Shown piece after piece: positions 44,883-53,724 of a DNA stretch of 64,000 nucleotides. This stretch comes from Ignavibacteriota bacterium (lineage in GTDB: Bacteria > Bacteroidota > Ignavibacteria > Ignavibacteriales > Melioribacteraceae): positions 124,001-188,000 of the forward strand of contig PAAX01000002.1 in assembly GCA_002698995.1 (NCBI GenBank), read 5' to 3'. The number at the start of each line of letters is the position of its first letter. Position 1 is the stretch's first letter. The notes under the pieces are model-generated. The model worked only from the letters and a program-made list of their open reading frames with translations. It was not told the origin of the DNA and did no database searches. Position numbers and translations under genes: made by a program.

Positions 44883-47354
44883 TTAATCCAACGGTAAACT
44901 TAATTTTACAGTTGTTCCTAAATTGTTGTGAGAATAAAATTCCAAAGTACCTTTATGATCTTCTGCAATTTTCTTGCCAATTGCCAAACCCATTCCGGTT
45001 CCATCATCTTTTGTGGTAAAATAGGGTTCAAAAATTTTATCTATTATTTCCTTTGGTATTCCTTTTCCATTATCCGACACTTCAATAAAACAAACATTTC
45101 TGCTTGTAGTTATATCTGTTATTTCTTCCACAGAAATTTTTAGAAATCCCTCTCCTTCAATTGCATCAATTGCGTTTTCAAACAAAATATGAAATAACTG
45201 CTCTAATTGATTTTCATCGGCTTTAATTTGAAGCTTATCTTTTATATCTACTTTTAATCTAATGTGCTCATCAAAATAGCTTTCAAATTGATTAAGAGAT
45301 TTTCTTATTATTTCTTCAACATCAACAATTGTAAAATTCGGTTTTTCCGAATTGGTGAATTTTAAAAAATTTCTTGTTAGATTTTTTATTCTATCAAGTT
45401 CATTTTGAATGATTGTTAAATCTTCATTATAGACTTCCTTGTTGGAAAGATTCTCTTTATCAATCCTAAATTGCAGCGATTTTAAATTCAGTAAGATTGT
45501 TGAAAGAGGCGTTTTAATATCATGTGCAATTTTTTGTGAAGTACGGCTCCATATTTTATATCTATCTTCTAAAAGACTCTTTGAAAAATCGATTACTTCA
45601 ACTAAATAAGCATAAGGATATTGAAAGAATGATTTAAAAACCTTTACTCTAACTATTCCGTTAAAATAATTATCTCCTCTTCTAAATGTTAAATCCATTT
45701 CGGAATTTTGTGCACCCTTTAAAGAATTTTTTATATGTTCAACAACTTCATCATTATTCCGCAGCACCATTCTAAAATCTTTGCCTAAATAATTTCCTTC
45801 TTCAATTAGCAGCAGTTTTTGCAGACTCTGATTTATCTTTTTTATTTTTCCAGTATTTGTTAAAAGCATCATCCCTTGATCTGAAATTTTAACAAAGTAA
45901 TTAAATACATTAATATAGCTTAGCAGTGCGGCAATTATTTTCCCGGAAAAAACAAATGATAAGAAATAAATGATAAACAAAAACGGAATCAGATAAACCA
46001 AGTTGGCTATAACATAATTATTCACTAATGAATAAATCCATATACTTGATGAAGTGGGAATAATTAATGCAGTTTGACTAATAGAATTATAAGGTGTTAC
46101 TAATTCGCTATCGTTTATTTCCTGCAGAAGATAATCCGAACTTCCTATAGTTAGTAGATCCAATTCTTGATTGTACACTCTAATTTCACCATCAACAAAA
46201 ACAAGTAGTTCATTAAGAGAGTCATTGTTAACATCAACAGCAGAAATTTTCTTAACAAGGTTTGGTCTTTCAAATTTTATTTTGAGTGAATTAACCGTGT
46301 TAAGATCATAATCATAAATTGTTATAGTACCTTCTCTTGTTGAAGTATAAATTCTTCTGCTGTTTTCATCAACAACCGGAAATAATAAACCTCCTTCAAC
46401 TATTAATGATTTTTCCTCTTCCAAATTACTGTTAAGTTTTATCAGACTTGCATGAATCCTGGGAAGATTTATCTCATTAAGAAAAAGCATAAAAGAGTTT
46501 TTCCCTGTTTCCAATTGATAAAGAAATGACTGTCCGGGATAAGTATTAATAACTTTAGGTTCTTGAAAAAATTTGAGTGAATCCTTAAAAATTAGCAGCC
46601 ATGAATTAAAATCATGAAATCCTTTTTTAGTAAAATCGTTTCCTGTTGCCTTTGTTAATGCAACCAATTCATTTTTGGAATCAAAATTTATGTCGGCTAA
46701 ATAAGCTTTTTCAATCGGAGCTGTTGAATCAAATTTATTTATCACTTTTAGCTTATCTTTATCAATTAGAAAAACTGAGCGGGAATAAATACCATAACCG
46801 GTTGCTACCGAAAGGTAGAGATATCTTTTATTATTTGCTTCATCAAAAACTGGATATGAATTGTAAAACCATGTTTTAGAATTATTACGTTCATCTTTAA
46901 CGGTAACATATAAATTTTTTACTAAGTATTTTCTGCCTAACACATCTATTACGTCACAATATAAAGTATCGTTATTAACATGAAGAATCATTAAATCATT
47001 GTTATTGTCATTATCCCAATCATTAAAATGAATTCCTTCTTTTCTTACAGTTCCGTCCAAATAAAACTGTTCCATTAAAATATCATCGCTGTTGTAGCAG
47101 AGAAGCATATTTCGTTTTATATCTTTTAGATAATGAAGTTCAAATCTTTCAGATAAACCATTCTTATCTAAATCATTGAAATATATTTTCTGAACAACTT
47201 CATTATCTCTAATGTATCTTTTTTGAACTTCCAAATCATAACTAAAATATGAAAATGTTAAATAAAGGAATGTAGCTATCGTAAGGAGAATCGAAACGAT
47301 CAGATAAAATAAATGCAGCTTTTTTTTATTTTCTAATTTGAACAAGATAAACAT
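44883..47354 (-). CDS. Sensor histidine kinase with FG-GAP-like periplasmic propeller
   Basis: 823 residues. An N-terminal helix (about 15-38) and a second one near 435-470 enclose a 400-residue periplasmic domain with repeated Asp/Asn-rich loops (NDLDKNGLSERFELHY, NDWDNDNNNDLMIL, ADINFDSKNELVAL, VDVNNDSLNELLVFVDGE), the look of FG-GAP/VCBS beta-propeller blades with calcium-like sites. Then comes a PAS domain, HisKA with KIAHDIKTPLS (H611) and HATPase with ENAIDAIEGEG, DNGKGIP and GTGMGLAIGKKI. It pairs with the NtrC-type regulator. A propeller as sensor suggests it binds a large surface ligand or protein (inferred). No clear ribosome site precedes the ATG. Confidence 0.88.
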   Translation of the reverse strand: MFILFKLENKKKLHLFYLIVSILLTIATFLYLTFSYFSYDLEVQKRYIRDNEVVQKIYFNDLDKNGLSERFELHYLKDIKRNMLLCYNSDDILMEQFYLDGTVRKEGIHFNDWDNDNNNDLMILHVNNDTLYCDVIDVLGRKYLVKNLYVTVKDERNNSKTWFYNSYPVFDEANNKRYLYLSVATGYGIYSRSVFLIDKDKLKVINKFDSTAPIEKAYLADINFDSKNELVALTKATGNDFTKKGFHDFNSWLLIFKDSLKFFQEPKVINTYPGQSFLYQLETGKNSFMLFLNEINLPRIHASLIKLNSNLEEEKSLIVEGGLLFPVVDENSRRIYTSTREGTITIYDYDLNTVNSLKIKFERPNLVKKISAVDVNNDSLNELLVFVDGEIRVYNQELDLLTIGSSDYLLQEINDSELVTPYNSISQTALIIPTSSSIWIYSLVNNYVIANLVYLIPFLFIIYFLSFVFSGKIIAALLSYINVFNYFVKISDQGMMLLTNTGKIKKINQSLQKLLLIEEGNYLGKDFRMVLRNNDEVVEHIKNSLKGAQNSEMDLTFRRGDNYFNGIVRVKVFKSFFQYPYAYLVEVIDFSKSLLEDRYKIWSRTSQKIAHDIKTPLSTILLNLKSLQFRIDKENLSNKEVYNEDLTIIQNELDRIKNLTRNFLKFTNSEKPNFTIVDVEEIIRKSLNQFESYFDEHIRLKVDIKDKLQIKADENQLEQLFHILFENAIDAIEGEGFLKISVEEITDITTSRNVCFIEVSDNGKGIPKEIIDKIFEPYFTTKDDGTGMGLAIGKKIAEDHKGTLEFYSHNNLGTTVKLSLPLD

Positions 47355-47518
47355 GCAACGATCTATTTTTGGTGCACTAAATATATTAAAAATTAACTTC
47401 GCAAGTTTTGAATATGAATAAAAAATTAAAGAAATCTTTCTTTATACAAAATATCAATAATTTTAACTTCGCTCCATTATTTGCAAAATAATTTTTAATA
47501 AACTGTTATATGCTTTTA

Positions 47519-47547
47519 TTGACTTTTGTTTTCAACTATTTCATATT
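47519..47547 (+). promoter_or_regulatory. Candidate promoter of the DUF1684 gene
   Basis: TTGACT and CATATT are 17 bp apart, about 46 bp before the gene. The -10 element is weak. Confidence 0.3.
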
Positions 47548-47593
47548 TTAAAGAACCAATTGTTTAATTAACATTCTATTTTTAAGGGGATTT

Positions 47594-48493
47594 ATGAAGT
47601 TAAAAATTTTTCTTTTTGCTATCGCAGCTTTTCTATTTTGTAATTGTTCATCAGAAAAATTAGAAGAAAAAGGAACAGCCGAATACATAAAAAGTATTAA
47701 TGATTGGCATGAAAAGAGAGTTGAAAGATTGAAGGAGGAATCCGGCTGGCTTAACTTAGTCGGTTTATATTGGCTCCAGCCTGGCAAAAATAGTTTTGGA
47801 TCTAGTAAATCTAATCAATTAGTTTTTCCTGTTGGAACGCCGGAATTTATAGGAAACTTTATTCTTGAGGATTCAACTGTAACTGCAGAAATATTTGATA
47901 ATCCTGATGTTAAAATTGACAACCAGATAATATCAACAATCATTCTAAAATCAGATCTGGAAGATTCTACTACAATTATCTCATATAAAAGTTTTAAATG
48001 GTTCCTTATAAAAAGAGGTGAAAAATTTGGAATTAGACTTAGAGATTTAAATGCAGATTTAGTAAAGAATTTTCCCGGTATTGAAAGGTTTCCGGTTAAT
48101 GAAGATTGGAAACTAAATGCGAAATTTGTTGATTATCTGCCGCCTAAAGAGATTAATATTCCGACTATAATTGGAACGGTTGACGTTGAGTTATCCCCCG
48201 GTTATGTAGAATTTGAAATTCAAAACAACATTTATAAACTTGACGCAATAAAGAGCGGTGATGGTTTATTTTTTGTCTTTGCTGATTTAACTTCCGGTGA
48301 AGAAACATACGGAGCCGGTAGATTTTTATACACCGATGGTCCTGATCAAAACAAAAATGTAATTTTGGATTTTAATAAAGCTTACAATCCGCCGTGCGCT
48401 TTTTCAAAATATGCAACATGCCCTTTACCTCCCGAACAAAACAAGATAAAACTTAGAATTACCGCCGGTGAAAAGAATTTTGGAAATCATTGA
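47594..48493 (+). CDS. Exported DUF1684-family protein
   Basis: 299 residues with a signal sequence rich in Phe and Cys (FLFCNCSS), perhaps a lipoprotein with an imperfect lipobox. The DUF1684 pattern is clear: INDWHEKRVERLKEESGWLNLVGLYWL at the start, FGIRLRDLNADLVKNFPGIERFP in the middle, and ETYGAGRFLYTDGPD and DFNKAYNPPCAFSKYATCPLPP at the end, with conserved Cys. The function of the family is unknown. AGGGGA precedes the ATG. It is divergent from the sensor kinase (239 bp between) and is followed by a hairpin. Confidence 0.87.
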   Translation: MKLKIFLFAIAAFLFCNCSSEKLEEKGTAEYIKSINDWHEKRVERLKEESGWLNLVGLYWLQPGKNSFGSSKSNQLVFPVGTPEFIGNFILEDSTVTAEIFDNPDVKIDNQIISTIILKSDLEDSTTIISYKSFKWFLIKRGEKFGIRLRDLNADLVKNFPGIERFPVNEDWKLNAKFVDYLPPKEINIPTIIGTVDVELSPGYVEFEIQNNIYKLDAIKSGDGLFFVFADLTSGEETYGAGRFLYTDGPDQNKNVILDFNKAYNPPCAFSKYATCPLPPEQNKIKLRITAGEKNFGNH

Positions 48494-48511
48494 TAATTTT
48501 TAAATCGGTTT

Positions 48512-48545
48512 AAAATATTAATCCCCGATTTTCACCGGGGATTAA
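48512..48545 (-). terminator. Terminator of predicted small RNA, perhaps also serving the DUF1684 gene
   Basis: A perfect 10-bp stem (TTAATCCCCG with CGGGGATTAA, 8-nt loop) is followed on the minus strand by TATTTT and on the plus strand by TTGTTC. The minus-strand tail is the better one. Confidence 0.7.
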
Positions 48546-48589
48546 TTGTTCGACGTTGTTCTGTTAGCCACTAAAAGGTGGGAAGTGGC
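48512..48589 (-). ncRNA. Predicted small RNA, about 78 nt, with exposed UCCCACC loop
   Basis: A near-consensus promoter (TTGACA-N17-TAAAAT, 48624-48596) faces the terminator at 48518-48545, with no reading frame between. The RNA would open with a 6-bp hairpin (GCCACT with AGTGGC) whose 11-nt loop reads UCCCACCUUUU, then an unstructured linker, then the terminator. A C-rich loop is typical of small RNAs that cover ribosome-binding sites. I found no match to a named RNA family. The start at 48589 is estimated. Confidence 0.55.
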
Positions 48590-48595
48590 ACTGCT

Positions 48596-48624
48596 ATTTT
48601 AATATTTCAGGGAATAAATGTCAA
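48596..48624 (-). promoter_or_regulatory. Near-consensus sigma-70 promoter for the small RNA
   Basis: Minus strand TTGACA (48624-48619, perfect -35), 17-bp spacer, TAAAAT (48601-48596, five of six). It is in the gap after the YgjP-like gene, so it does not serve that gene. Confidence 0.6.
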
Positions 48625-48676
48625 GAGTATTTGCCAGAAAAAATTTACCAAAGATTAAAATTCTAACTACTCCCTA

Positions 48677-49393
48677 TTAAACAAATTTTCCGTATTTCTT
48701 TAATTCTCTATCCAAAGCTTTTGCAGATGGTATAATTTTTATTAGCTCATTCCAGAATAATGGCGAGTGATTTTTAATTTTTGTATGCATTAATTCATGA
48801 AGAATTACATAATCAATTAATTCTTCGGGTAGTTTCATTAAGAAAATACTCAGGTTGATATTGTTTTTATAAGAACAGCTTCCCCATCTCGATTTAATAT
48901 TCTTTACAACTACCTTATTAAAGGAAAATCCAAATTCGTCTGCTAATTTGTTTATTCTATAAGGTAAAAATTCCTTCGCTTCTTTCCGCAATGCATGCTC
49001 TATGGCAAACTTAATTGCAGATTGAACTCTTTCATTTGCTTGATTTAATTCTGCCGGAATTGAAATGGTGATTTGCTTTTCTTTAATACGAACTAAAACA
49101 TCATCAACATTATGATCATTAAAAAATATTCTGTGATATTTTGAAACTAGATCTCCATTTTCATAATTAACCTTGTTAGCTTCTTCAAAATTCTGAATTT
49201 TTGGAAGGTGTTTTTTGATCCAGTCAATTCTAGTATTTAAAATTCTTTCCCCTTCAAGATATGAGACCCATTTGGGCAAAGTTAGAAAAACTCCTTTGTA
49301 AGGTTTTATCGAAATGCTGACATGTTTTGCTCTTGAATTCTTGCGGAGAGTTACTTTTCCTATTTCAGGTATTTGAATTTCTTTAGATGACAT
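48677..49393 (-). CDS. YgjP-like metallopeptidase (DUF45, SprT/WLM type)
   Basis: About 238 residues. The zinc site HELMH with a third His in HELMHTKIKNH (H199, H203, H209; E200 the base) and the preceding IKSRWGSCSYKNNINLS are the hallmarks of the YgjP/DUF45 group, predicted zinc peptidases that in some bacteria sit with restriction systems or act in DNA-protein repair. I use ATG 49393; the TTG at 49429 would place the start inside a terminator-like hairpin. It follows the DEAD-box helicase gene on the same strand. Confidence 0.87.
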   Translation of the reverse strand: MSSKEIQIPEIGKVTLRKNSRAKHVSISIKPYKGVFLTLPKWVSYLEGERILNTRIDWIKKHLPKIQNFEEANKVNYENGDLVSKYHRIFFNDHNVDDVLVRIKEKQITISIPAELNQANERVQSAIKFAIEHALRKEAKEFLPYRINKLADEFGFSFNKVVVKNIKSRWGSCSYKNNINLSIFLMKLPEELIDYVILHELMHTKIKNHSPLFWNELIKIIPSAKALDRELKKYGKFV

Positions 49394-49399
49394 CTTGTA

Positions 49400-49437
49400 A
49401 GAATAAATTCCGCAGCCGATAAATTTCAACTGCGGAA
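49400..49437 (-). terminator. Hairpin between DEAD-box helicase and YgjP-like genes
   Basis: An 8-bp stem (TTCCGCAG with CTGCGGAA, 14-nt loop) begins 10 nt past the helicase stop and ends in TTTATTCTT. It may be a partial terminator. Confidence 0.55.
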
Positions 49438-49446
49438 CTGCAAAAT

Positions 49447-51180
49447 TTATCTTCTTCTGTTTCTTGGTTTTGAATCATTTCTTCTTGAAGAACCGAAACT
49501 TTTTCTTGAATTTCTAAATCCTTCTTTCTCTCTATCTTTCGATTTACTTCTACTTGAAGTGGATTTTTTATTCTCTGCAATTTCAAGATTTACTTTTCTT
49601 CCTTTGTATTCCTTTTTCGCAAACGATTTTAAAATCTTTTCACTAAATGAAGAATCTGCTTCAAAGAAAGAGAAGCTTTTTAGAATTTCGATATCGCCGA
49701 TTTCTATATCTCTAATTCCGGTAAAATCATTAATTATTCCCATTAAAGATGCCGGTTTTAGATCGTCTTTCTTTCCAAGATTAACAAAGAAACGTGTAAA
49801 TCCTTCTACATTTCTGCTTGATCTTGAATCGCTGCTTCTTCTTGTATCATCCGGTTTACTTAAATCAGGTGCATTTTTGTAATAGTCTAAAAATCTGTTA
49901 AACTCTACGGAAACAAATTTCTTAATAAGTTCTTCTTTATCTAAATGAGAAAGCTTTGCATAAATTGTAGGGAGATAAGAATCTATTTCCGAAGTAACAA
50001 CTTCTACATTCTGCATTCTATCAATTAAGTAGAATAACTGTTTCTCGCAGATTTCTTTACCGCTTGGAACAGCTAAATGTTCAAACTTCTTATTTATCTG
50101 TTTTTCAATCAATTTTATTTTTTGCTTTTCTTTAAGATTTGCAACAACAATGGAAGTCCCTAATCTTCCTGCTCTTCCGGTTCTTCCGCTTCTGTGAGTA
50201 TAAACTTCTAAATCTTCAGGAAGATTGTAATTTATAATATGAGAAAGATTATCAACATCCAATCCTCTTGCGGCAACATCAGTAGCAACAAGTAATTTTA
50301 TATTCTTAATTCTAAATTTATTCATAACAGCATCTCTCTGCTGCTGAGAAAGATCACCGTGAAGCGCATCTGCGTTATAACCATCCTGCATTAATTTATC
50401 AGCAATCTGTTTTGTTTCAATTCTGGTTCTGCAAAAAACAATTCCATAAACTTCCGGAAAGAAATCCACAATTCGTTTTAAAGCTAAATATCTGTCCCTT
50501 TCATGTACCATATAACAAATATGATTTACCGAATCGGAACCCGAATTCTTTTTGCCAATTGTAATTTCAATCGGATCTTTCATATATCTATTTGCAATTT
50601 GTCTTACTTCACTTGGCATTGTAGCCGAGAAAAGAAGTGTGTTTTTTTCTTTTGAAGTTTCACTTAAAATCGCTTCAAGATCATCTCTAAATCCCATGTT
50701 CAACATTTCATCTGCTTCATCAAGAACAATTGTTTTAATTTCTTTTATGTTAATTACATTTCTGTTCAATAAATCTAAAAGTCTGCCCGGAGTAGCAGAA
50801 ATAATATGCGCTCCCTTCTTTATCGATTTAATTTGATTTTCGATACTTGCTCCGCCAAAAACTGCAACAACTCTTAAACCATCTGTATATTTTGAATAGT
50901 TAGTCAAATCATTTGAAATTTGGACACATAATTCTCTAGTTGGGCAAAGAACCAAATGCTGAGTTTTCTTTTTACTAAAATCTGTATTTTGAATTAACGG
51001 TATTCCAAAAGCTGCGGTCTTTCCGGTTCCGGTTTGTGCTAATGCTATTAAATCTTCATTGCTTTCACTTAATAAATGAGGTATTACTTTTTCTTGAACG
51101 GGCATTGGATTTTCAAATCCAAGTTCTTTAATTGCTTTTAGAATATTCTTATCAATTCCGAGTTCTTCAAACTTTGTCAT
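49447..51180 (-). CDS. DEAD-box ATP-dependent RNA helicase with DbpA-like RNA-binding domain
   Basis: 577 residues. Helicase motifs run in order: Q-motif FEELGIDKNILKAIKELGF, AQTGTGKT (I), PTRELCVQI (Ia), DEAD (II), SAT (III), ATDVAARGLDVD (V), and HRSGRTGRAG (VI). Residues about 455-535 (TRFFVNLGKKDDLKPASLMGI onward) form a DbpA-type RRM-like domain, and the tail is rich in Arg/Ser/Lys. This layout is that of DeaD/CsdA, which unwinds structured RNA in ribosome assembly and at low temperature. AGGAAG precedes the ATG. Confidence 0.93.
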   Translation of the reverse strand: MTKFEELGIDKNILKAIKELGFENPMPVQEKVIPHLLSESNEDLIALAQTGTGKTAAFGIPLIQNTDFSKKKTQHLVLCPTRELCVQISNDLTNYSKYTDGLRVVAVFGGASIENQIKSIKKGAHIISATPGRLLDLLNRNVINIKEIKTIVLDEADEMLNMGFRDDLEAILSETSKEKNTLLFSATMPSEVRQIANRYMKDPIEITIGKKNSGSDSVNHICYMVHERDRYLALKRIVDFFPEVYGIVFCRTRIETKQIADKLMQDGYNADALHGDLSQQQRDAVMNKFRIKNIKLLVATDVAARGLDVDNLSHIINYNLPEDLEVYTHRSGRTGRAGRLGTSIVVANLKEKQKIKLIEKQINKKFEHLAVPSGKEICEKQLFYLIDRMQNVEVVTSEIDSYLPTIYAKLSHLDKEELIKKFVSVEFNRFLDYYKNAPDLSKPDDTRRSSDSRSSRNVEGFTRFFVNLGKKDDLKPASLMGIINDFTGIRDIEIGDIEILKSFSFFEADSSFSEKILKSFAKKEYKGRKVNLEIAENKKSTSSRSKSKDREKEGFRNSRKSFGSSRRNDSKPRNRRR

Positions 51181-51591
51181 TCTGCTTCCTAAATATGTTT
51201 ATATGTAATGATAGTAAATTTTATTAAGATTACCTGTTTTGGTGTTTTGGAGAATTATTAATGAAATTTTCACTTAGACTTTCTACTATCAATAATGGAT
51301 GGAACCAAATGGAAAGGTGTATTGAAAAATCTGTGTAATTCTATCTCTATACAAATAATTACTACCGAAAAATTTATTTACAAAATTAATCAATAATTTT
51401 CTTATTTCCTCATATAATTATTTTATTAGGAATAATCTAATCTCCCCTCTTTTCGGTTGAAATTAGTAATGGAGTTTATCAACTTTTATAAAATTCTTAA
51501 TTTTTTAATCGTCTTTTCAACTTAAATAGATCCTCAATTGGAACCTTTTTCTAAAATTTTACGTATTAGATCATCACAAATATTTGGGAAT
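51181..51591. other. 411-bp AT-rich gap between helicase and sodium-channel genes
   Basis: Divergent starts face this gap, so it should hold both promoters, but I see no convincing paired elements. A 25-codon frame at 51261-51338 (plus strand, GGAG 11 nt upstream of ATG) is the only small frame worth noting and is probably chance. The length allows a long leader for the helicase, as in cold-regulated helicases, but no structure stands out. Confidence 0.4.
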
Positions 51592-52404
51592 ATGAATAGC
51601 AGAATAAAGATTGGTAAATGGGTTGAGAGCAGTAAAATTCAAAATTTTATTATCGCTTTGATTATTATAAACTCAATTACAATTGGGTTAGAAACTTCAG
51701 ATTATTTAATGAAGAACCTCGGAAATGTTCTTCTTTTTATTGACAAAATTATATTAGCTGTTTTTGTTATTGAAATATCACTAAAAATATATGCTTTTGA
51801 TTTTAGATTCTTCAAAAGTGGTTGGAATGTTTTTGATTTTATAATAGTTGCCGCTGCTCTTCTTCCAACTTCCGGAGCTTTATCTGTCCTAAGAACTCTT
51901 AGAATTTTCAGATCATTAAGATTAATTAAAGCTGTACCGAAATTGCGGTTTATTGTAGAAGCTTTATTAAAATCAGTACCAAGCATTGGGTGGATTTTCG
52001 CACTTCTATTGGTAGTCTTTTATGTTTTTGCAGTAATCGGCACCAATCTTTTTGGGAAAGAATTCCCTCATTTCTTCGGGACAATCGGTGCTTCAATGTA
52101 TTCCTTATTTCAAGTTATGACTCTTGAAAGCTGGTCGATGGGGATTTCCAGACCGGTAATGGAAAAATTTTCTTTAGCTTATTTATACTTTATACCCTTT
52201 ATACTTGTAGCCACTTACACAACATTAAATATTTTTATTGCCATAGTAGTAAATACTATGAGCGAAATTCAGGAAGAAGAATCGAAAAGAAACGTTGAAC
52301 AGATTGGTGAAATTCTTCATTCAGAAAATGCCGATATTATTAATGAACTTAAAAAGATAAAAAACCAAATAAACAGCTTGGAAGAAAAATTAAGCCGGAA
52401 ATAG
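51592..52404 (+). CDS. Bacterial voltage-gated sodium channel (NaChBac/NavAb type)
   Basis: 270 residues with six membrane segments S1-S6. S4 carries four Arg at three-residue spacing (R101, R104, R107, R110 in LRTLRIFRSLRLIKAVPKL). The pore loop reads QVMTLESWSMGISRPVMEK, and its filter TLESWSM (177-183, E179) is identical to that of NavAb. S6 (TTLNIFIAIVVNTMSEI) runs into a C-terminal coiled coil (about 235-268) that ties the homotetramer. The spacing between S4 Arg and filter Glu equals that of NavAb, which supports ATG 51592 (GGGAA upstream) over TTG 51538. Its tail overlaps the convergent VOC gene by 15 bp. Confidence 0.95.
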   Translation: MNSRIKIGKWVESSKIQNFIIALIIINSITIGLETSDYLMKNLGNVLLFIDKIILAVFVIEISLKIYAFDFRFFKSGWNVFDFIIVAAALLPTSGALSVLRTLRIFRSLRLIKAVPKLRFIVEALLKSVPSIGWIFALLLVVFYVFAVIGTNLFGKEFPHFFGTIGASMYSLFQVMTLESWSMGISRPVMEKFSLAYLYFIPFILVATYTTLNIFIAIVVNTMSEIQEEESKRNVEQIGEILHSENADIINELKKIKNQINSLEEKLSRK

Positions 52405-52809
52405 AGGCTGATATAATTCAATACGATTTCCTTCCGGATCTCTTACCCATGCGAATTTACCGTAGTCATAGTCTTCGGTTTTTATAATTACCACGCCATT
52501 TTCAGTTAAATGACTAATCAAATTTTCTATATTCTCCGTTCTTATATTCAACATGTAATTTTGATCGCCGTACATATTATCAGTTTCTTCTTTCACTTCC
52601 CTTTTATACGATTCATTTCCTTTCATAATCGCAAAGTGAAAATCTATTTTTTTTGATTGATCTTCTTGATCCAGATTTATAAACACTTGATAGAAAGCAG
52701 AGCCTCCCCCTTCAAAATTAAATCCAAACATTTTAGTGTACCAATCAGCTAATTCTTTTGGATTTTCTGAGAAAATAAAAGTCCCTCCAATTCCGGTTGT
52801 TAACTTCAT
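52390..52809 (-). CDS. VOC/glyoxalase-superfamily protein
   Basis: 139 residues in two beta-alpha-beta-beta-beta units: GGTFIFSENPKELADWYTKMFGF opens the first and FAWVRDPEGNRIELYQP closes the second, where E is the usual metal ligand. The substrate is unknown (glyoxalase, dioxygenase or antibiotic-binding members all look like this). GAGGTG precedes the ATG. It is the last gene of the tryptophanase-led run. Confidence 0.85.
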   Translation of the reverse strand: MKLTTGIGGTFIFSENPKELADWYTKMFGFNFEGGGSAFYQVFINLDQEDQSKKIDFHFAIMKGNESYKREVKEETDNMYGDQNYMLNIRTENIENLISHLTENGVVIIKTEDYDYGKFAWVRDPEGNRIELYQPLFPA

Positions 52810-52818
52810 TTATTCACC

Positions 52819-53724
52819 TCACAATTTGTTATTATTAATTTTAGTCAAATGACTAATCAGCAGCCTTTTAATTTCTTTATGCGAATCGGTTAATTCTCTC
52901 TGTTCATTTTGAATAATACTCAGCAAACTAATTGAATTTGCAATAAAAGAAAGAAGCAAATTATGATTATCTAAATCACCTAAAACTTTTAAATGATTTT
53001 TTATTACTTCAATCTCTCCCCTTTTTATTGGTCCCGATAATGACTTAAATAAATTCTTTTCATTTACATAATTATTAATAACTGATTTAGCAGTTTCACC
53101 AAAGAGTTCATAAGTCTGTGGTAATTCATCATCAATATGCTTTTTAGTTATTTCAGCAAAATTGAAGGTTGCACTTATAAAATTAAGAGAGAAAATTCCC
53201 ATCAAATGATACAAGGCTTTATTGTGAGAGCTAATTCTAAATGGTTTTGTTCGAATAAACTTTAGCAGCTCACTCAAAATAGAAAACGTTGTATAATCCG
53301 AAGTTTCAATTGCCCCAAAAATATTTTCAATTGAGCGAACTTGTTTGTTTGGAAATGAAGACATAAAATGAATAGAGGCTGCATTTCCCCCTTTATTTAT
53401 AAGGGATTTTAAAGATTCAACCGTTTTTGCTCCGGAAAGATGAATAAATATTTTCGTATGAAAATCAAAATCTAAATTGGAAATTCTCTCGGCAGCATTT
53501 TCAATTTGTTCATCATTTACCGAAATAATGTAATAATCTGAATCTTTTGATATTTTTTCATACTTATCTGAAAATATTTTTACGTTATTTCCTTCAGCCA
53601 AATCTTTAGCTGAAGAATAATTTCTGCTGATAATTGAATCTATTATAAATCCGTACTTCTGTAAATACGGGACTAATGAATGGGCAACATTACCGGCACC
53701 TATAAAACTGAAATGCCTTTTCAT
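52819..53724 (-). CDS. Rossmann and DUF2520-domain oxidoreductase-like protein
   Basis: 301 residues. The N-terminal half is an NAD(P)-binding domain (FSFIGAGNVAHSLVPYLQKYGF; IISVNDEQIENAAERI; IHLSGAKTVESL) like pyrroline-5-carboxylate reductase. The C-terminal half is the helical DUF2520 dimerisation domain (NKALYHLMGIFSLNFISATFNFAEI). The substrate is unknown. Its start overlaps the Memo-like stop by one base (TAATG), so the two are coupled. Confidence 0.87.
   Translation of the reverse strand: MKRHFSFIGAGNVAHSLVPYLQKYGFIIDSIISRNYSSAKDLAEGNNVKIFSDKYEKISKDSDYYIISVNDEQIENAAERISNLDFDFHTKIFIHLSGAKTVESLKSLINKGGNAASIHFMSSFPNKQVRSIENIFGAIETSDYTTFSILSELLKFIRTKPFRISSHNKALYHLMGIFSLNFISATFNFAEITKKHIDDELPQTYELFGETAKSVINNYVNEKNLFKSLSGPIKRGEIEVIKNHLKVLGDLDNHNLLLSFIANSISLLSIIQNEQRELTDSHKEIKRLLISHLTKINNNKL

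Noticed and set aside
51261-51338. 25-codon frame in the gap before the sodium-channel gene
   Set aside because: The GGAG site is 11 nt away and the peptide has no features; kept only as a note in the gap description.
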